The notes under the pieces were generated by a model. The model saw nothing but the letters and a program-made list of their open reading frames with translations, had not been told where the DNA came from and did not search any database. Shown here piece after piece: positions 1 through 10,622 of a stretch of 64,000 nucleotides of DNA (positions are counted from its first letter, which is position 1; the number at the start of each line of letters is the position of its first letter). Position numbers and translations under genes: made by a program. The stretch lies in the NCBI RefSeq assembly GCF_030128825.1, contig NZ_CP119127.1:4143501-4207500 (forward strand). The letters run 5' to 3'. The DNA is from Sphingobium sp. WTD-1 (GTDB lineage: Bacteria; Pseudomonadota; Alphaproteobacteria; Sphingomonadales; Sphingomonadaceae).

Positions 1-1215
<1,215 letters not shown>

Positions 1216-1243
1216 ATCCGGTCAGATTATCGCTTCAAACAAG

Positions 1244-1280
1244 GGCCCGGCCGGACATTCCAGCCGGGCCTTTTGTTTTT
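1244..1280 (+). terminator. Rho-independent terminator of rpoD
   Basis: An 11-bp GC stem with one mismatch (left arm 1244-1254, right arm 1260-1270) and a 5-base loop ACATT, followed by TTTTGTTTTT at 1271-1280. It lies 28 bases after the rpoD stop. Confidence 0.9.
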
Positions 1281-1435
1281 CAAGACGATAGCATCATTTG
1301 TTAACCATAACGACCTAGACCATTGGTGCCACATTTGCGACCAGTCGAACCGACAAGTTTAACCCGGCGTTTACGCACCTTGCCCTAGATTGTGCCCAGC
1401 GGCGCCCCTTACGCCGTTGCCACAGGGAAATTTCT

Positions 1436-2119
1436 ATGAGCGAAGTGACGGCGTTGCGCCGGGGCGATGACATCGCGCAAATCCTGGACATGATGGTTCG
1501 GGCCGATGGCAGCGATAGCCACAGCTACATGGCCCAGGCGAGCCGGGATGCACGCTCGCGCGATGACCTTGGCCTGCCCGACCTTGCCGATGCCGCCTAT
1601 TATCTTTGCCTGCTCCATGGTCGCCATCCCGGCGTTATCGACCATGCCGCTACCCGTTCGGTCGACAATGCCGCGCGCCGCTGGCTGATCGAGACAGCTG
1701 ACGCCTTTGCACGGGAGCGCGCCTATCTGACCCAGGTCACCGTGGCCGCCGGCCCCGCCCCCAGCACGGCGGGGCAGAGCAATTGCGAAACCATCGTCAG
1801 CCAGCAGCGCCATGCACTCGACATGCTGGCCCAGTCCGACCGGCGCGGCTGCGCCATGGGCGCGGCGATCGCGCTGGTGCTGGACTGGCGCGCCGTCCGC
1901 AAGCTGCTGGACATTGCCGCGCTTCGTGCGGGCATCGAACCGGTTCCCTGCTCCTTGCCCGATCATCGGGCGACGCTGGAAGTCGCTCGCGCCATTGGTG
2001 GCGATCCGGCCGTCGATCGCGCGATCCAGTTCGGCATGCGCCAGTTGCTGGCTCAGCATCGCGGCCTGTGGGATGTGCTGGAGGCTCGGGCCGCCATCCG
2101 CCGGCAACAGCCGGCCTGA
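1436..2119 (+). CDS. Conserved hypothetical protein (DUF6975-like), 227 aa
   Basis: I cannot assign a function. The protein is soluble, alanine- and arginine-rich and mostly helical, with no signal peptide or membrane segment. Near residues 50-90 it has LADAAYYLCLLHGRHPGVID, followed by a helical stretch; at 120-140 it has HALDMLAQSDRRGCAMGAA; it ends in QLLAQHRGLWDVLEARAA. It resembles a sphingomonad-restricted protein family; DUF6975 is a tentative recollection, not a verified match. The start follows GGGAAATTTCT, a modest ribosome site. It stands alone between the rpoD terminator and moxR. Codon use (GC third positions) matches its neighbours, so the frame is very likely real. The 155 bases upstream hold no clear additional gene. 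Confidence 0.75.
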   Translation: MSEVTALRRGDDIAQILDMMVRADGSDSHSYMAQASRDARSRDDLGLPDLADAAYYLCLLHGRHPGVIDHAATRSVDNAARRWLIETADAFARERAYLTQVTVAAGPAPSTAGQSNCETIVSQQRHALDMLAQSDRRGCAMGAAIALVLDWRAVRKLLDIAALRAGIEPVPCSLPDHRATLEVARAIGGDPAVDRAIQFGMRQLLAQHRGLWDVLEARAAIRRQQPA

Positions 2120-2218
2120 TCCATCGCCCCACCGCTTGCCGCAACGCACAAACGCGTTGCGCCCCAATCCCGCTTTGCCTAGTCCGGTCCTCCAGCAATG
2201 ATGGAGCGGAAGAGAGCC

Positions 2219-3064
<846 letters not shown>

Positions 3065-3314
3065 GGCCGCCGGCCAGCCTGGCCGAATCACGCTCCTGAC
3101 GCTGGGCGAACCCGGCCCGGTCACGGCTGAAGTCGTTATCGGGACGGATGCTGCGCCGCAATCGGCCTGTCACGGCCCGCAATTGTGGCAATTTCCGGGG
3201 CAAATGACATCGACAGCATGAAGGCGGCTTGCGCCCCTGCGGAATCCGTGATTTCCTGATCCTCTGTCATTCAAGGCCGCGCCAAGACGGTCTGGATCGA
3301 GAGAGAGGATGCCA

Positions 3315-4361
3315 ATGCCCCGACGTGCGTTGTTCCTATGTTCGATGGCCCTCTGCCTGGCCCTGCCCTCGCTGGCGCAGGCGGCGGACGATGTCGAGGC
3401 ATGGACGCCAAGTGATACTGCCATAAGTGCCACCGCCGCTGGCATCAGCCTGCCGCAGACGGTCGCCAGCCTGTCGCTGACCAAGAGCGGCGAAGTATCG
3501 AACGGCGGCAAGGGCATCGACAATTACGCCCAATATATTTCGCAGGATGGCGCCATCCAGGCGACCCTTTATGTCTATCTGCCCGCCTATGCCGACGCTT
3601 CGCTTGCCGCTTACATGACCGATAAGGCGGTGATGGAGCGGTTCGGCGGCAAGACCCATCGCACCGCCTATGACAGCGTCGCCGCCGGCGGCCGCGCGGG
3701 CACGGCAATCCGCGCCGTCTATGACGATGCCGCCGATGGCGCGCTGACGACGGCGGCGGCCTTTGCCCATGCCGGGCGCTGGATGGTGAAGCTGCGCGTC
3801 ACTGGCCCGACCGAGCGCCGCGCCGAAGTGCTGGCCGGATTGGACGGCATGCTGGCCGGCCTGAAATTCGACGATGCGGCAAGCCTGCACGCGACCAGCC
3901 CCGCCAGCTTCGGTGCCTGCCCGACCGGCGATGGCGGCGACGCGCGCCTGACCAAGGCCGTGCCAAGCGGCACCGCTGGCCAGCCCGTGCCGCAGGAAGT
4001 CAGCATCCCGCGCGAGGGCAAGGACAATCTGTGCATTCGCGGCACGGTCCAGACCGCGCAGGGCAGCTATGACATGCTGCAGCAGACGGGGCGCGGCGAT
4101 GGCGCGATCATCGTGCCGGTCGACGATAGCGGCACCGTCCTCGCCTTCGATCCCGACGCCCGCGACCTTGGCTATCAACTGTCGATCCATATGGTCGGCC
4201 AGACCGATCTTTACGGCGTCTATGACAAGGTGCCCAGTGGCCGCCAGATCGCCGCGATCCTGGACGGCAAGGATCCCCAGACGGCCCAGGCAGAAGCCAC
4301 GGCACTCTATGCCGCCAATGGCGAGGTGACCGTCAGCCAGGGCGCGCGCAAGCCCAACTGA
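3315..4361 (+). CDS. Exported hypothetical protein, 348 aa
   Basis: Unrecognised secreted protein. It begins with a classical signal peptide (basic MPRRALFLCSMAL, hydrophobic core, cleavage after LAQAA at about residue 24). The mature part is hydrophilic, alanine/glycine/aspartate-rich and lacks membrane segments. The middle (AGRWMVKLRVTGPTERRAEVLAGLDGML) looks like an alpha/beta domain, and the C-terminal part is rich in beta strand. There is an in-frame ATG at 3309, but AGAGAGG ends at 3308, giving that codon no spacing; the ATG at 3315 has about 6 bases of spacing and is preferred. A symmetric terminator follows 20 bases after the stop. It sits directly downstream of moxR, with a 250-base gap, and need not be cotranscribed with it. 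Confidence 0.8.
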   Translation: MPRRALFLCSMALCLALPSLAQAADDVEAWTPSDTAISATAAGISLPQTVASLSLTKSGEVSNGGKGIDNYAQYISQDGAIQATLYVYLPAYADASLAAYMTDKAVMERFGGKTHRTAYDSVAAGGRAGTAIRAVYDDAADGALTTAAAFAHAGRWMVKLRVTGPTERRAEVLAGLDGMLAGLKFDDAASLHATSPASFGACPTGDGGDARLTKAVPSGTAGQPVPQEVSIPREGKDNLCIRGTVQTAQGSYDMLQQTGRGDGAIIVPVDDSGTVLAFDPDARDLGYQLSIHMVGQTDLYGVYDKVPSGRQIAAILDGKDPQTAQAEATALYAANGEVTVSQGARKPN

Positions 4362-4380
4362 GGCGGTTTTAGAAAATCCT

Positions 4381-4412
4381 GGGCGCTCCGGACATTATCC
4401 GGAGCGCCCTTT
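4381..4412. terminator. Bidirectional hairpin terminator between convergent genes
   Basis: Perfect 12-bp stem (4381-4392 with 4398-4409) around a CATTA loop, with TTT on the plus-strand side and A/T-rich sequence (TTTTAGAAAA, 4367-4376) on the other. It lies between the plus-strand gene ending at 4361 and the minus-strand gene ending at 4422. Confidence 0.85.
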
Positions 4413-4421
4413 CGCTTCCGA

Positions 4422-5291
4422 TCAGCGACCGGGGCACACCCCGACGCGCTCCCCCGACAATTCCGTCTTCAGGCTCCCGAAGAAGCGCGGCTTCTCGGGC
4501 CCCTTCCCGCGCGGCCCCCGTCCGCCAACAGTCTTGTGTTCGGCAGATGCCTCCACCCCATCGCCCGTGACCGTTCCGTTCATCCTGCCATAGGAAAAGC
4601 CCCCATGCGCACGACCGCAATATAGTCGCCCCTCGAATTTGCGCCCTGACACAGTGACCCGCCATTGACGGCATCCATGCGGGCCACCGGTCCCCGCCGG
4701 CCGGGGCGGCCCCTCCACGGCATAGCGGATCGCCAGATCATCGCGGCGATCGGGGATGCAGGCCTCCCACTGGCGGGTGCCGGGAGGATGGTGCCCGGAC
4801 ATGCTGCTCACATAGGTGCCGATCTCGGTGAAGCGCCACAGGCCCGGATTGATGACATGGCGCGCGCCGGTGACGATGATCGCGTCGGATGGCTCGACTT
4901 CGTCCGCTTGTGCATCCTGCCCGGCAGCGGCGGTTTCAAGCGCGGCCTCGCTCACCAGCGCAGGCAGGGTGCCACGATGATTGGCGAGATCATCGATCCG
5001 GGCGTTGACGCATTGCTTGGCCTCTTCGCACCGGGTCTTCCCGTCGAGCAGGCATTGCTGCAACAACATGCAGATCGCCCGGTCGGCGGCCGGCGTGCCG
5101 GTCGTCCCGTCGAGATTGCAGGCCTTGAGCCAGGGGCCACGAAGCGCATATTCGATGTTGATGATCTTCATCCGGGCGGCGATCACGATGATCTCATCCT
5201 CGGCCTGCTGGGGCGTATCGGTCCCCAGCGCCGCGCCCGACGCGCCAAGCAGCGCCAATGCCAGACCCCGCGTCCATCGCCGTCGTGCCAT
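4422..5291 (-). CDS. Exported DUF3617-like protein with two TonB-box-like motifs, 289 aa
   Basis: Secreted protein of unknown function. Start at 5291: ATG GCA CGA with GAGGAGAGG upstream. The longer reading to 5363 has no signal peptide at its N-terminus, while this start gives RRRWTRGLALALLGASGAALG. The C-terminal half (INPGLWRFTEIG, then WEACIPDR, GCRQWRVTVSGRKFEGRLYC and GRMNGTVTGDGVE) has the arrangement of DUF3617 periplasmic proteins: PGLW opening, paired cysteines and a G.Y.G..TGD strand. The N-terminal half is cysteine-rich (CNLDG, ICMLLQQCLLDGKTRCEEAKQC). Each half is introduced by a hydrophobic strand like the TonB box of outer-membrane receptors (EDEIIVIAAR and DAIIVTGAR). Convergent with the preceding gene. 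Confidence 0.72.
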   Translation of the reverse strand: MARRRWTRGLALALLGASGAALGTDTPQQAEDEIIVIAARMKIINIEYALRGPWLKACNLDGTTGTPAADRAICMLLQQCLLDGKTRCEEAKQCVNARIDDLANHRGTLPALVSEAALETAAAGQDAQADEVEPSDAIIVTGARHVINPGLWRFTEIGTYVSSMSGHHPPGTRQWEACIPDRRDDLAIRYAVEGPPRPAGTGGPHGCRQWRVTVSGRKFEGRLYCGRAHGGFSYGRMNGTVTGDGVEASAEHKTVGGRGPRGKGPEKPRFFGSLKTELSGERVGVCPGR

Positions 5292-5413
5292 CGGCAGCCT
5301 CTCCTCATTCTTATGTCGTTCCGACAGCTTAATGATCCGGCGGGTGCTGCAAAGCCTTTTCATCCGGACTGGAATGATTGGCGTCCGGGCCGTGGCGCGC
5401 TAGACATCGGGAC

Positions 5414-6268
5414 ATGAACGACCCCACGGGCGCGACCCGCTTTGCGCGGATACGCGCCCATCTGGAATCGGTCCGCGTCGCGGCGGGGCCACGCGCCTGG
5501 ACCTATGAGTTCCTGCTGTTCGGCTTCAAACAGGGTTGGGCCTGCCTGTTCGGCGGACTGATGCTGGCGCTGCTGCTAGGCACCCATCTTTTCTATCCCG
5601 CCAACGCGGCCCTCCACCGCTATGATTTCCTGACCCTGTCGGCGGTCGCGATCCAGATCGCGATGCTGGCCCTCAGGCTGGAAAGCCCGCGCGAGGCGCT
5701 GGTGATCTGCGCCTTCCACCTGATCGGCACGATCATGGAGTTGTTCAAGACCCATGCGGGAAGCTGGGTCTATCCCGAGGCCAGCCTGCTCCATATCGGC
5801 CCCGTGCCGCTCTTTTCCGGCTTCATGTATGCCGCAGTCGGCAGCTATATCGCGCGGATCTGGCGCATCTTCGACTTCGGTTTCAGCCGCTATCCGCCGG
5901 TCTGGGCTACGGTGCTGCTGGCGAGCGCCATCTATGTCAATTTCTTCGCCCATCACTGGCTGCCCGATGTGCGGATCGCCCTGTTCGCCGCTGCCATCCT
6001 GTTGTTCGGGCGAACGTGGATCTGGTTCACGCCCTGGCGGGAACCACGGCGGATGCCGCTGCTGCTCGGCTTCTTCCTGGTCGCGCTTTTCATCTGGCTG
6101 GCGGAGAATATCGGCACCTTCGCCAATGCCTGGACCTATCCCAGCCAGCGCCATGGCTGGGAGATGGTCAGCCTGATGAAGCTGGGCGCCTGGTATCTGC
6201 TGATGATCATCTCCTTCGTGCTGGTCTCGCTGATCCACGGCATAAGGCGCGACGATCAGATCAGATAG
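5414..6268 (+). CDS. DUF817 integral membrane protein, 284 aa
   Basis: Multi-pass inner-membrane protein of the DUF817 (YoaT-like) family, whose function is unknown. Six to eight hydrophobic segments are visible: GWACLFGGLMLALLLGTHLF, FLTLSAVAIQIAMLAL, ALVICAFHLIGTIMELF, FSGFMYAAVGSYIARIW, VWATVLLASAIYVNFFAHHW, LFAAAILLFG, LLLGFFLVALFIWLAENIG and LGAWYLLMIISFVLVSL. Family signatures include the FKTHAGSWVYPE and FANAWTYPSQ stretches and conserved histidines. Start at 5414 (MNDPTG) is preferred over 5378, which would add a basic leader unlike the family. Its 3' end overlaps the convergent chemoreceptor gene by 13 bases. Confidence 0.88.
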   Translation: MNDPTGATRFARIRAHLESVRVAAGPRAWTYEFLLFGFKQGWACLFGGLMLALLLGTHLFYPANAALHRYDFLTLSAVAIQIAMLALRLESPREALVICAFHLIGTIMELFKTHAGSWVYPEASLLHIGPVPLFSGFMYAAVGSYIARIWRIFDFGFSRYPPVWATVLLASAIYVNFFAHHWLPDVRIALFAAAILLFGRTWIWFTPWREPRRMPLLLGFFLVALFIWLAENIGTFANAWTYPSQRHGWEMVSLMKLGAWYLLMIISFVLVSLIHGIRRDDQIR

Positions 6269-7635
6269 CCGACCTCATACAGGCCCCAGCGGCGCCCGGC
6301 GAAGCGCAGCGGCACGAACACGCTGCGCAGCGCCCGATAGCGCCCCTCCCCCAGATTCTGGCGATAGGTGAAGAGATAGAAATCGTCGTCGCCATCGAGC
6401 GCGCGGCGGGTCTGGGCGTCCATGAAGATTTGTCGGTTGCGGGCATGTTCCATGTTCCAGCGCGGGTCGCCGATCCGCTGCGGCTGGCTCCGCGCGCTGA
6501 TATGGGTCGGCAGATAGCCGTCCATGTCGATCAGGCAGCAGCCGATGATCGTCGCGTCCTTCGCGGTATGCCGGTCGAGCAACGGCCGCACCCGCTGATC
6601 GGCATAGGCGGTGAAACCGGTCTGATATTGGGTTGGTTCAGACCCCGCGATCGGTCGATGGCTGCGATCGAACAAGGCCTGTTGCGACAATTCGCCGCGG
6701 GCCAGAGCCTCCTCGATCAGCGCCGTGACCTCGGCCGCGCCATCCTCGGCCAGTGCGATATAATGGCTGTTGCGGGTGCGCAGCCGGCTCTGCGCCGCGG
6801 TGTTGAGCATGTCATTGGCCAGGCTCTCCAGCGTCTCGATCTTATCGCGGGCCATGTCGACACGCCCCGCGCTCTCGGTCGAGGAGCGGCCGAACAGCGC
6901 CAGCCCCTGATCCAGCGCCGCGACATGGGCGTCCGCCTCATCGGTGCAGGCGACGATCGCGCTGGATCGCTCGCCGAACTGGGTCACGAGCGAGGCGATT
7001 TCCGCCATCGACAAGCGCAGCTGGTCGATATGGGTGCCGACGTCGCGACCGCGCTGGATATTCGCCTCCACCCCGCCGATCAGATGGCGGGCATCGCGGT
7101 CGAGCTGGCCAAGCTTGCTGCCGACCGAGGCCGAGGATTCGGCCGCCTGCTCGGCAAGCCGCCGGATTTCCTCCGCCACCACGGCAAAGCCCATCGTCGC
7201 CTCGCCGCCGCGCGCGGCCTCGATCGCGGCGTTGACACCCAGCAGACGGGTCTGCCGGGCGATCGTGCCGAGCTGATCGGAAATGCCGCCGACCGCCTCG
7301 ATCACCTGCAGAAACTGGCGCAGATGGCCTTCAAGGCCGGTGACATGTTCGACCAGCCCCGCCACCTCGCCCAGCGACAGGGTGATGACATCATGCCCCT
7401 CGGCAATGATACGCCCGGCGCGCCCGGCGGTGAGGCTCAGTTCCTGAGCCGCCGCCACACTCTCATTCTGGCTGGCGGTCAGCGTCTGCATGTTCGCCTG
7501 AAGGTCCGACAGGCGCGCCGAATCGCCCTGAATCCGGCGGTTCACCTCGCCCAGAAATCCAGCGGTTTCGCTGCACTGCAATGCGATGTCGCCCGACCGT
7601 TCCCCCAGGTCAGCCAACAATTCTCCGTTTTCCAA
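6256..7635 (-). CDS. Soluble methyl-accepting chemotaxis protein with C-terminal sensor region, 459 aa
   Basis: Cytoplasmic chemoreceptor. Residues 1-250 form the long coiled-coil signalling domain. The kinase-control hairpin tip lies at about 128-146 (QTRLLGVNAAIEAARGGE, versus the usual QTNLLALNAAIEAARAGE) and runs into GFAVVAEEIRRLAEQAAES. There is no transmembrane segment and no N-terminal sensor. Instead, about 200 residues follow the signalling domain, with CCLIDMDGYLPTH, RNRQIFMDAQTR and FYLFTYRQNLGEG, ending in RRWGLYEVGYLI: a putative C-terminal sensor. This resembles receptors whose C-terminal domain responds to redox or flavin state, but I see no decisive cofactor motif. No che genes are in the window. 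The gene stands alone, convergent with the DUF817 gene. Confidence 0.88.
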   Translation of the reverse strand: MENGELLADLGERSGDIALQCSETAGFLGEVNRRIQGDSARLSDLQANMQTLTASQNESVAAAQELSLTAGRAGRIIAEGHDVITLSLGEVAGLVEHVTGLEGHLRQFLQVIEAVGGISDQLGTIARQTRLLGVNAAIEAARGGEATMGFAVVAEEIRRLAEQAAESSASVGSKLGQLDRDARHLIGGVEANIQRGRDVGTHIDQLRLSMAEIASLVTQFGERSSAIVACTDEADAHVAALDQGLALFGRSSTESAGRVDMARDKIETLESLANDMLNTAAQSRLRTRNSHYIALAEDGAAEVTALIEEALARGELSQQALFDRSHRPIAGSEPTQYQTGFTAYADQRVRPLLDRHTAKDATIIGCCLIDMDGYLPTHISARSQPQRIGDPRWNMEHARNRQIFMDAQTRRALDGDDDFYLFTYRQNLGEGRYRALRSVFVPLRFAGRRWGLYEVGYLI

Positions 7636-7766
7636 GCCGCCCCCGCAACTTAACTGTCATAATGAATACTGAACTGTTTACCGTGCGGCGCAACACTTAA
7701 TATTTCGCCAATGCGATCCGCCCGGCGCTTGCATCGCCCGGCGCGCTGGCCGACAAGATCGGCACC

Positions 7767-8942
7767 ATGATGCTCAATTTCCTCGACGCGCTGCGCGCCG
7801 CCGGCATCCCCGCCAGCATCAAGGAGCATCTGCTGCTCCTGGAAGCGCTGGACCGCGACGTGATCGAGCGGCGGCCGGAGGATTTCTATTATCTCGCCCG
7901 CGCCACCTATGTGAAGGATGAGGGGCTGATCGACCGGTTCGACCAGGTCTTTGCCAAGGTGTTCAAGGGCCTGCTGGGCCAGGACGGGGTCGAGGCGGAG
8001 ATACCCGAGGAATGGCTGCGCCTGGTCGCGGAAAAGTTCCTCAGCCCCGAGGAGATGGAGAAGATCAAGTCGCTGGGCGACTGGGACGAGATCATGAAGA
8101 CGCTGAAGAAGCGGCTGGAGGAGCAGAAGGAGCGCCACCAGGGCGGCAGCAAGTGGATCGGCACTGGCGGCACATCCCCCTTCGGCCATGGCGGCTATAA
8201 TCCCGAGGGCGTGCGGATCGGCGGAGAAAGCCGACACAAGCGCGCGATCAAGGTCTGGGAAAAGCGCGAATTCGCCAATCTGGACAGCAATCGCGAGATC
8301 GGCACCCGCAACATCAAGGTGGCGCTGCGCCGGCTGCGCCGTTTTGCGCGGGAGGGGGCGGCCGACGAACTGGACCTGGACGCCACGATCCGCGGCACCG
8401 CGCGGCAGGGCTGGCTCGATATCCGGATGCGGCCCGAGCGGCACAATGCGGTCAAGCTGCTGCTGTTCCTGGACGTGGGCGGATCGATGGACCCGCATAT
8501 CAAGCTGTGCGAGGAGCTGTTTTCCGCCGCGACCAGCGAATTCAAGAATATGGAATTCTTCTACTTCCATAACTGCCTCTATGAAGGCGTATGGAAGGAT
8601 AATCGCCGCCGCTTTGCCGAGCGCACCCCGACCTGGGACGTGCTGCACAAATATGGCCATGATTATAAGGTGATCTTCGTCGGTGACGCGGCGATGAGCC
8701 CCTATGAGATCAGCCATCCCGGCGGGTCGGTGGAGCATATGAACGAGGAAGCCGGTGCCGTCTGGCTGCAGCGCGTTGCCCATACCTATCCCGCGACCGT
8801 GTGGCTGAACCCCGCGCCGGCGGAACATTGGGGCTATAGCCAGTCGACCCGCATCATCCGCGACCTGATGAACGAGCGCATGTATCCGCTGACCTTGGAG
8901 GGGCTGGACGAGGCGATGCGGGAGTTGACGCGCAAACGGTAA
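7767..8942 (+). CDS. VWA domain protein (CoxE-like), 391 aa
   Basis: Von Willebrand A-type protein of the CoxE/MoxR-associated group. The N-terminal 190 residues are helical and charged (EKIKSLGDWDEIMKTLKKRLEEQ). They are followed by a glycine-rich connector (GGTSPFGHGGYNPEG). The VWA domain begins at about 225 with LLLFLDVGGSMD. The metal-site motif, usually DxSxS, reads DVGGS from Asp236, so the first serine is replaced by glycine. Homologues I recall share this variant, so it may be natural rather than damage. Later conserved parts are VIFVGDAAMSPYEI and WLNPAPAEHWGYSQST. The expected partner is the MoxR ATPase at 2219-3064. Good codon use throughout; the end abuts a 590-base gene-free region. 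Confidence 0.9.
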   Translation: MMLNFLDALRAAGIPASIKEHLLLLEALDRDVIERRPEDFYYLARATYVKDEGLIDRFDQVFAKVFKGLLGQDGVEAEIPEEWLRLVAEKFLSPEEMEKIKSLGDWDEIMKTLKKRLEEQKERHQGGSKWIGTGGTSPFGHGGYNPEGVRIGGESRHKRAIKVWEKREFANLDSNREIGTRNIKVALRRLRRFAREGAADELDLDATIRGTARQGWLDIRMRPERHNAVKLLLFLDVGGSMDPHIKLCEELFSAATSEFKNMEFFYFHNCLYEGVWKDNRRRFAERTPTWDVLHKYGHDYKVIFVGDAAMSPYEISHPGGSVEHMNEEAGAVWLQRVAHTYPATVWLNPAPAEHWGYSQSTRIIRDLMNERMYPLTLEGLDEAMRELTRKR

Positions 8943-9064
8943 GATCGGTCTCCGCAGCACGCGGGCATATCCTACAGGTCAAAGAGCCGTCCGCATAGTG
9001 GCGGAGGGGTGCGGTGTAGGACAGCGCGAATTCGCCGCCTTGAGGGTCGGCGTGTCGGGCGGAT

Positions 9065-9241
9065 GACGCGACAGTTTGTTTCGGCCCGAAGTTCACAGTG
9101 TCGTCGGGCCATTTCGGGCCTTTTGCCCCTGTCACGCGCCCGCGACGCGACACCCATGCGCCTGTGACGCGACATTTGGGTCACGATCAGGGCCACCGCC
9201 CCGCACCACCGACGCGACAGTCAGGCAACAGGGAAGCGACA
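9065..9241. repeat. Cluster of five GACGCGACA direct repeats in a gene-free region
   Basis: The 590 bases from 8943 to 9531 hold no convincing gene. They contain GACGCGACA at 9065, 9144, 9166 and 9211, and GAAGCGACA at 9233, so start-to-start distances are 79, 22, 45 and 22. The copies at 9144-9174 and 9211-9241 form two pairs with the same 22-base period, about two helical turns. The function is unknown; protein-binding iterons are one possibility. Confidence 0.55.
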
Positions 9242-9378
9242 GCGGCGCGACTATTCTGGACATGCGTGCGTGAGGGGAGGGCGGCTGTTCATGGCCGGAG
9301 TAGATCATGAACGGGCCGAATAGGACAGAGGGAGCGCGGCCTTTTGTCGGATCGCGCTCGCAAAGCAAGAAAAGCGGG

Positions 9379-9399
9379 ATGCCGGGTCGAGCCCGGCAT
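9379..9399. repeat. REP-like palindrome
   Basis: ATGCCGGG / CCCGGCAT inverted arms (8 bp) around TCGAG, in the context GCGGGATGCCGGGTCGAGCC, a form common as dispersed intergenic palindromes in alphaproteobacteria. It lies between the repeat cluster and the hydrolase gene. Confidence 0.6.
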
Positions 9400-9531
9400 G
9401 ACGGGATTGGGAATGACGACTAGCGACCAGACCCAGTCGTTCATTTGGCTTCGGTGAACATCAGTTCCGAACAGAAGCCGCCAAACAATCTGCACGATTC
9501 AGCGGGTGGGAATATCGCCCACCCGCTCGCT

Positions 9532-10605
9532 TCAATCCGCGAGGTGCTGCTTGAAGAATGCCGACAGCTTGTCGAACGGGATGATTTCTACCTGATCGTA
9601 GAGGTCCGTGTGAGTGGCACCAGGGATGATCATCAATTCCTTGGGCTCAGCCGCTGCCGCATAGGCGGTCTCGCTGAAGTAGCGCGAATGGGCCTTCTCG
9701 CCATGGATGAGCAGCACCGGTCGGGGAGCGATCTCCGCGATATAGGTGAGGATCGGCAGGTTCATGAACGACAGAGGCGTGGTGAGCGTCCATGCGGCGT
9801 TCGAGTTGACTGCTCGCGGGTGGAAACCACGCTTCGTCTTGTAATAGGCGGCATATTGCACGACGAACTCCGGCTCGCCGCCCTTCAGCTCCAGTGAAAC
9901 CGGGCCATAGGCGGGGCTGCTCTTCTCGGCGTCGGTCCAGCGCTGACGGCTCAACTGCTCCAGCGTCTCTGTGCGCTGCTGCGGCGTCACGCTGTCATTA
10001 TAGCCCTTCGACATCACGCGGGTCATGTCGTACATGGTGCTGGCGACCACGGCCTTGATCCGCTTGTCGATGGCGGCGGTGCTGAGCGCCATGCCGCCCC
10101 AGCCGCAAATGCCGATGACGCCGATCCGCTCGCGATCGATCTCCGGCCGCAACCCGAGGAAATCCACGGCGGCGCTGAAATCCTCTGTGTTGATGTCGGG
10201 CGATGCGATGTTGCGGGGCTCGCCACCGCTCTCGCCGGTATAGGACGGATCGAAGGCGAGCGTCGCGAAGCCGCGTTCAGCCATGGTCTGGGCATAGAGG
10301 CCCGAAGACTGCTCCTTCACGGCGCCGAACGGTCCGCTGATCACGATCGCCGCGAGCTTGCCCGTACCGCGATTCTTGGGGAGGTATAAATCGGCAGCCA
10401 GGGTGATGCCGTAGCGGTTCTTGAACGAGACCTTCTGATGATCGACGATGGCGCTGCGCGGGAATGTCTTGTCCCAATCCTGTGTCATATTCGGTGCCTT
10501 TGCTGAGGAAATGGTGGGGATCGAAAGCGCGCCGAGGGCGACAAGGCCGGCTGCGCCAGCCTTCAGCACGCCGCGGCGCTCAAATGGGAAAGATTGGTCG
10601 GTCAT
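9532..10605 (-). CDS. TAT-exported alpha/beta hydrolase (dienelactone-hydrolase-like), 357 aa
   Basis: Predicted periplasmic alpha/beta hydrolase; substrate unknown. The N-terminus carries a twin-arginine signal (FERRGVLKAGAAGLVALGALS, with the cut after SSAKA). The mature enzyme has the COG1073/dienelactone-hydrolase layout: YGITLAADLYLPKN strand pair, IVISGPFGAVKEQ (oxyanion region), FDPSYTGESGG, then the nucleophile elbow, and the C-terminal LIHGEKAHSRYF and IPGATHTDLYD, where the last His is the likely catalytic base. The elbow reads GICGWGG: the usual serine position is Trp and a Cys lies two residues earlier. Seventeen bases separate it from the upstream exporter gene, so the two are probably one operon read from the LysR-controlled promoter region. 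Confidence 0.88.
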   Translation of the reverse strand: MTDQSFPFERRGVLKAGAAGLVALGALSIPTISSAKAPNMTQDWDKTFPRSAIVDHQKVSFKNRYGITLAADLYLPKNRGTGKLAAIVISGPFGAVKEQSSGLYAQTMAERGFATLAFDPSYTGESGGEPRNIASPDINTEDFSAAVDFLGLRPEIDRERIGVIGICGWGGMALSTAAIDKRIKAVVASTMYDMTRVMSKGYNDSVTPQQRTETLEQLSRQRWTDAEKSSPAYGPVSLELKGGEPEFVVQYAAYYKTKRGFHPRAVNSNAAWTLTTPLSFMNLPILTYIAEIAPRPVLLIHGEKAHSRYFSETAYAAAAEPKELMIIPGATHTDLYDQVEIIPFDKLSAFFKQHLAD

Positions 10606-10622
10606 GGCGGGGCTCTCCCTGG

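Noticed and set aside
9065..9241. CRISPR array
   Set aside because: The repeats are nine bases long and irregularly spaced, and there are no cas genes.
8943..9480. Several short ORFs between the VWA and hydrolase genes
   Set aside because: Low-quality, overlapping, repeat-derived frames on both strands; no ribosome sites or conserved motifs.
9445..9897. 150-aa plus-strand frame over the hydrolase gene
   Set aside because: Opposite the well-supported TAT-hydrolase gene, with no motif or ribosome site.
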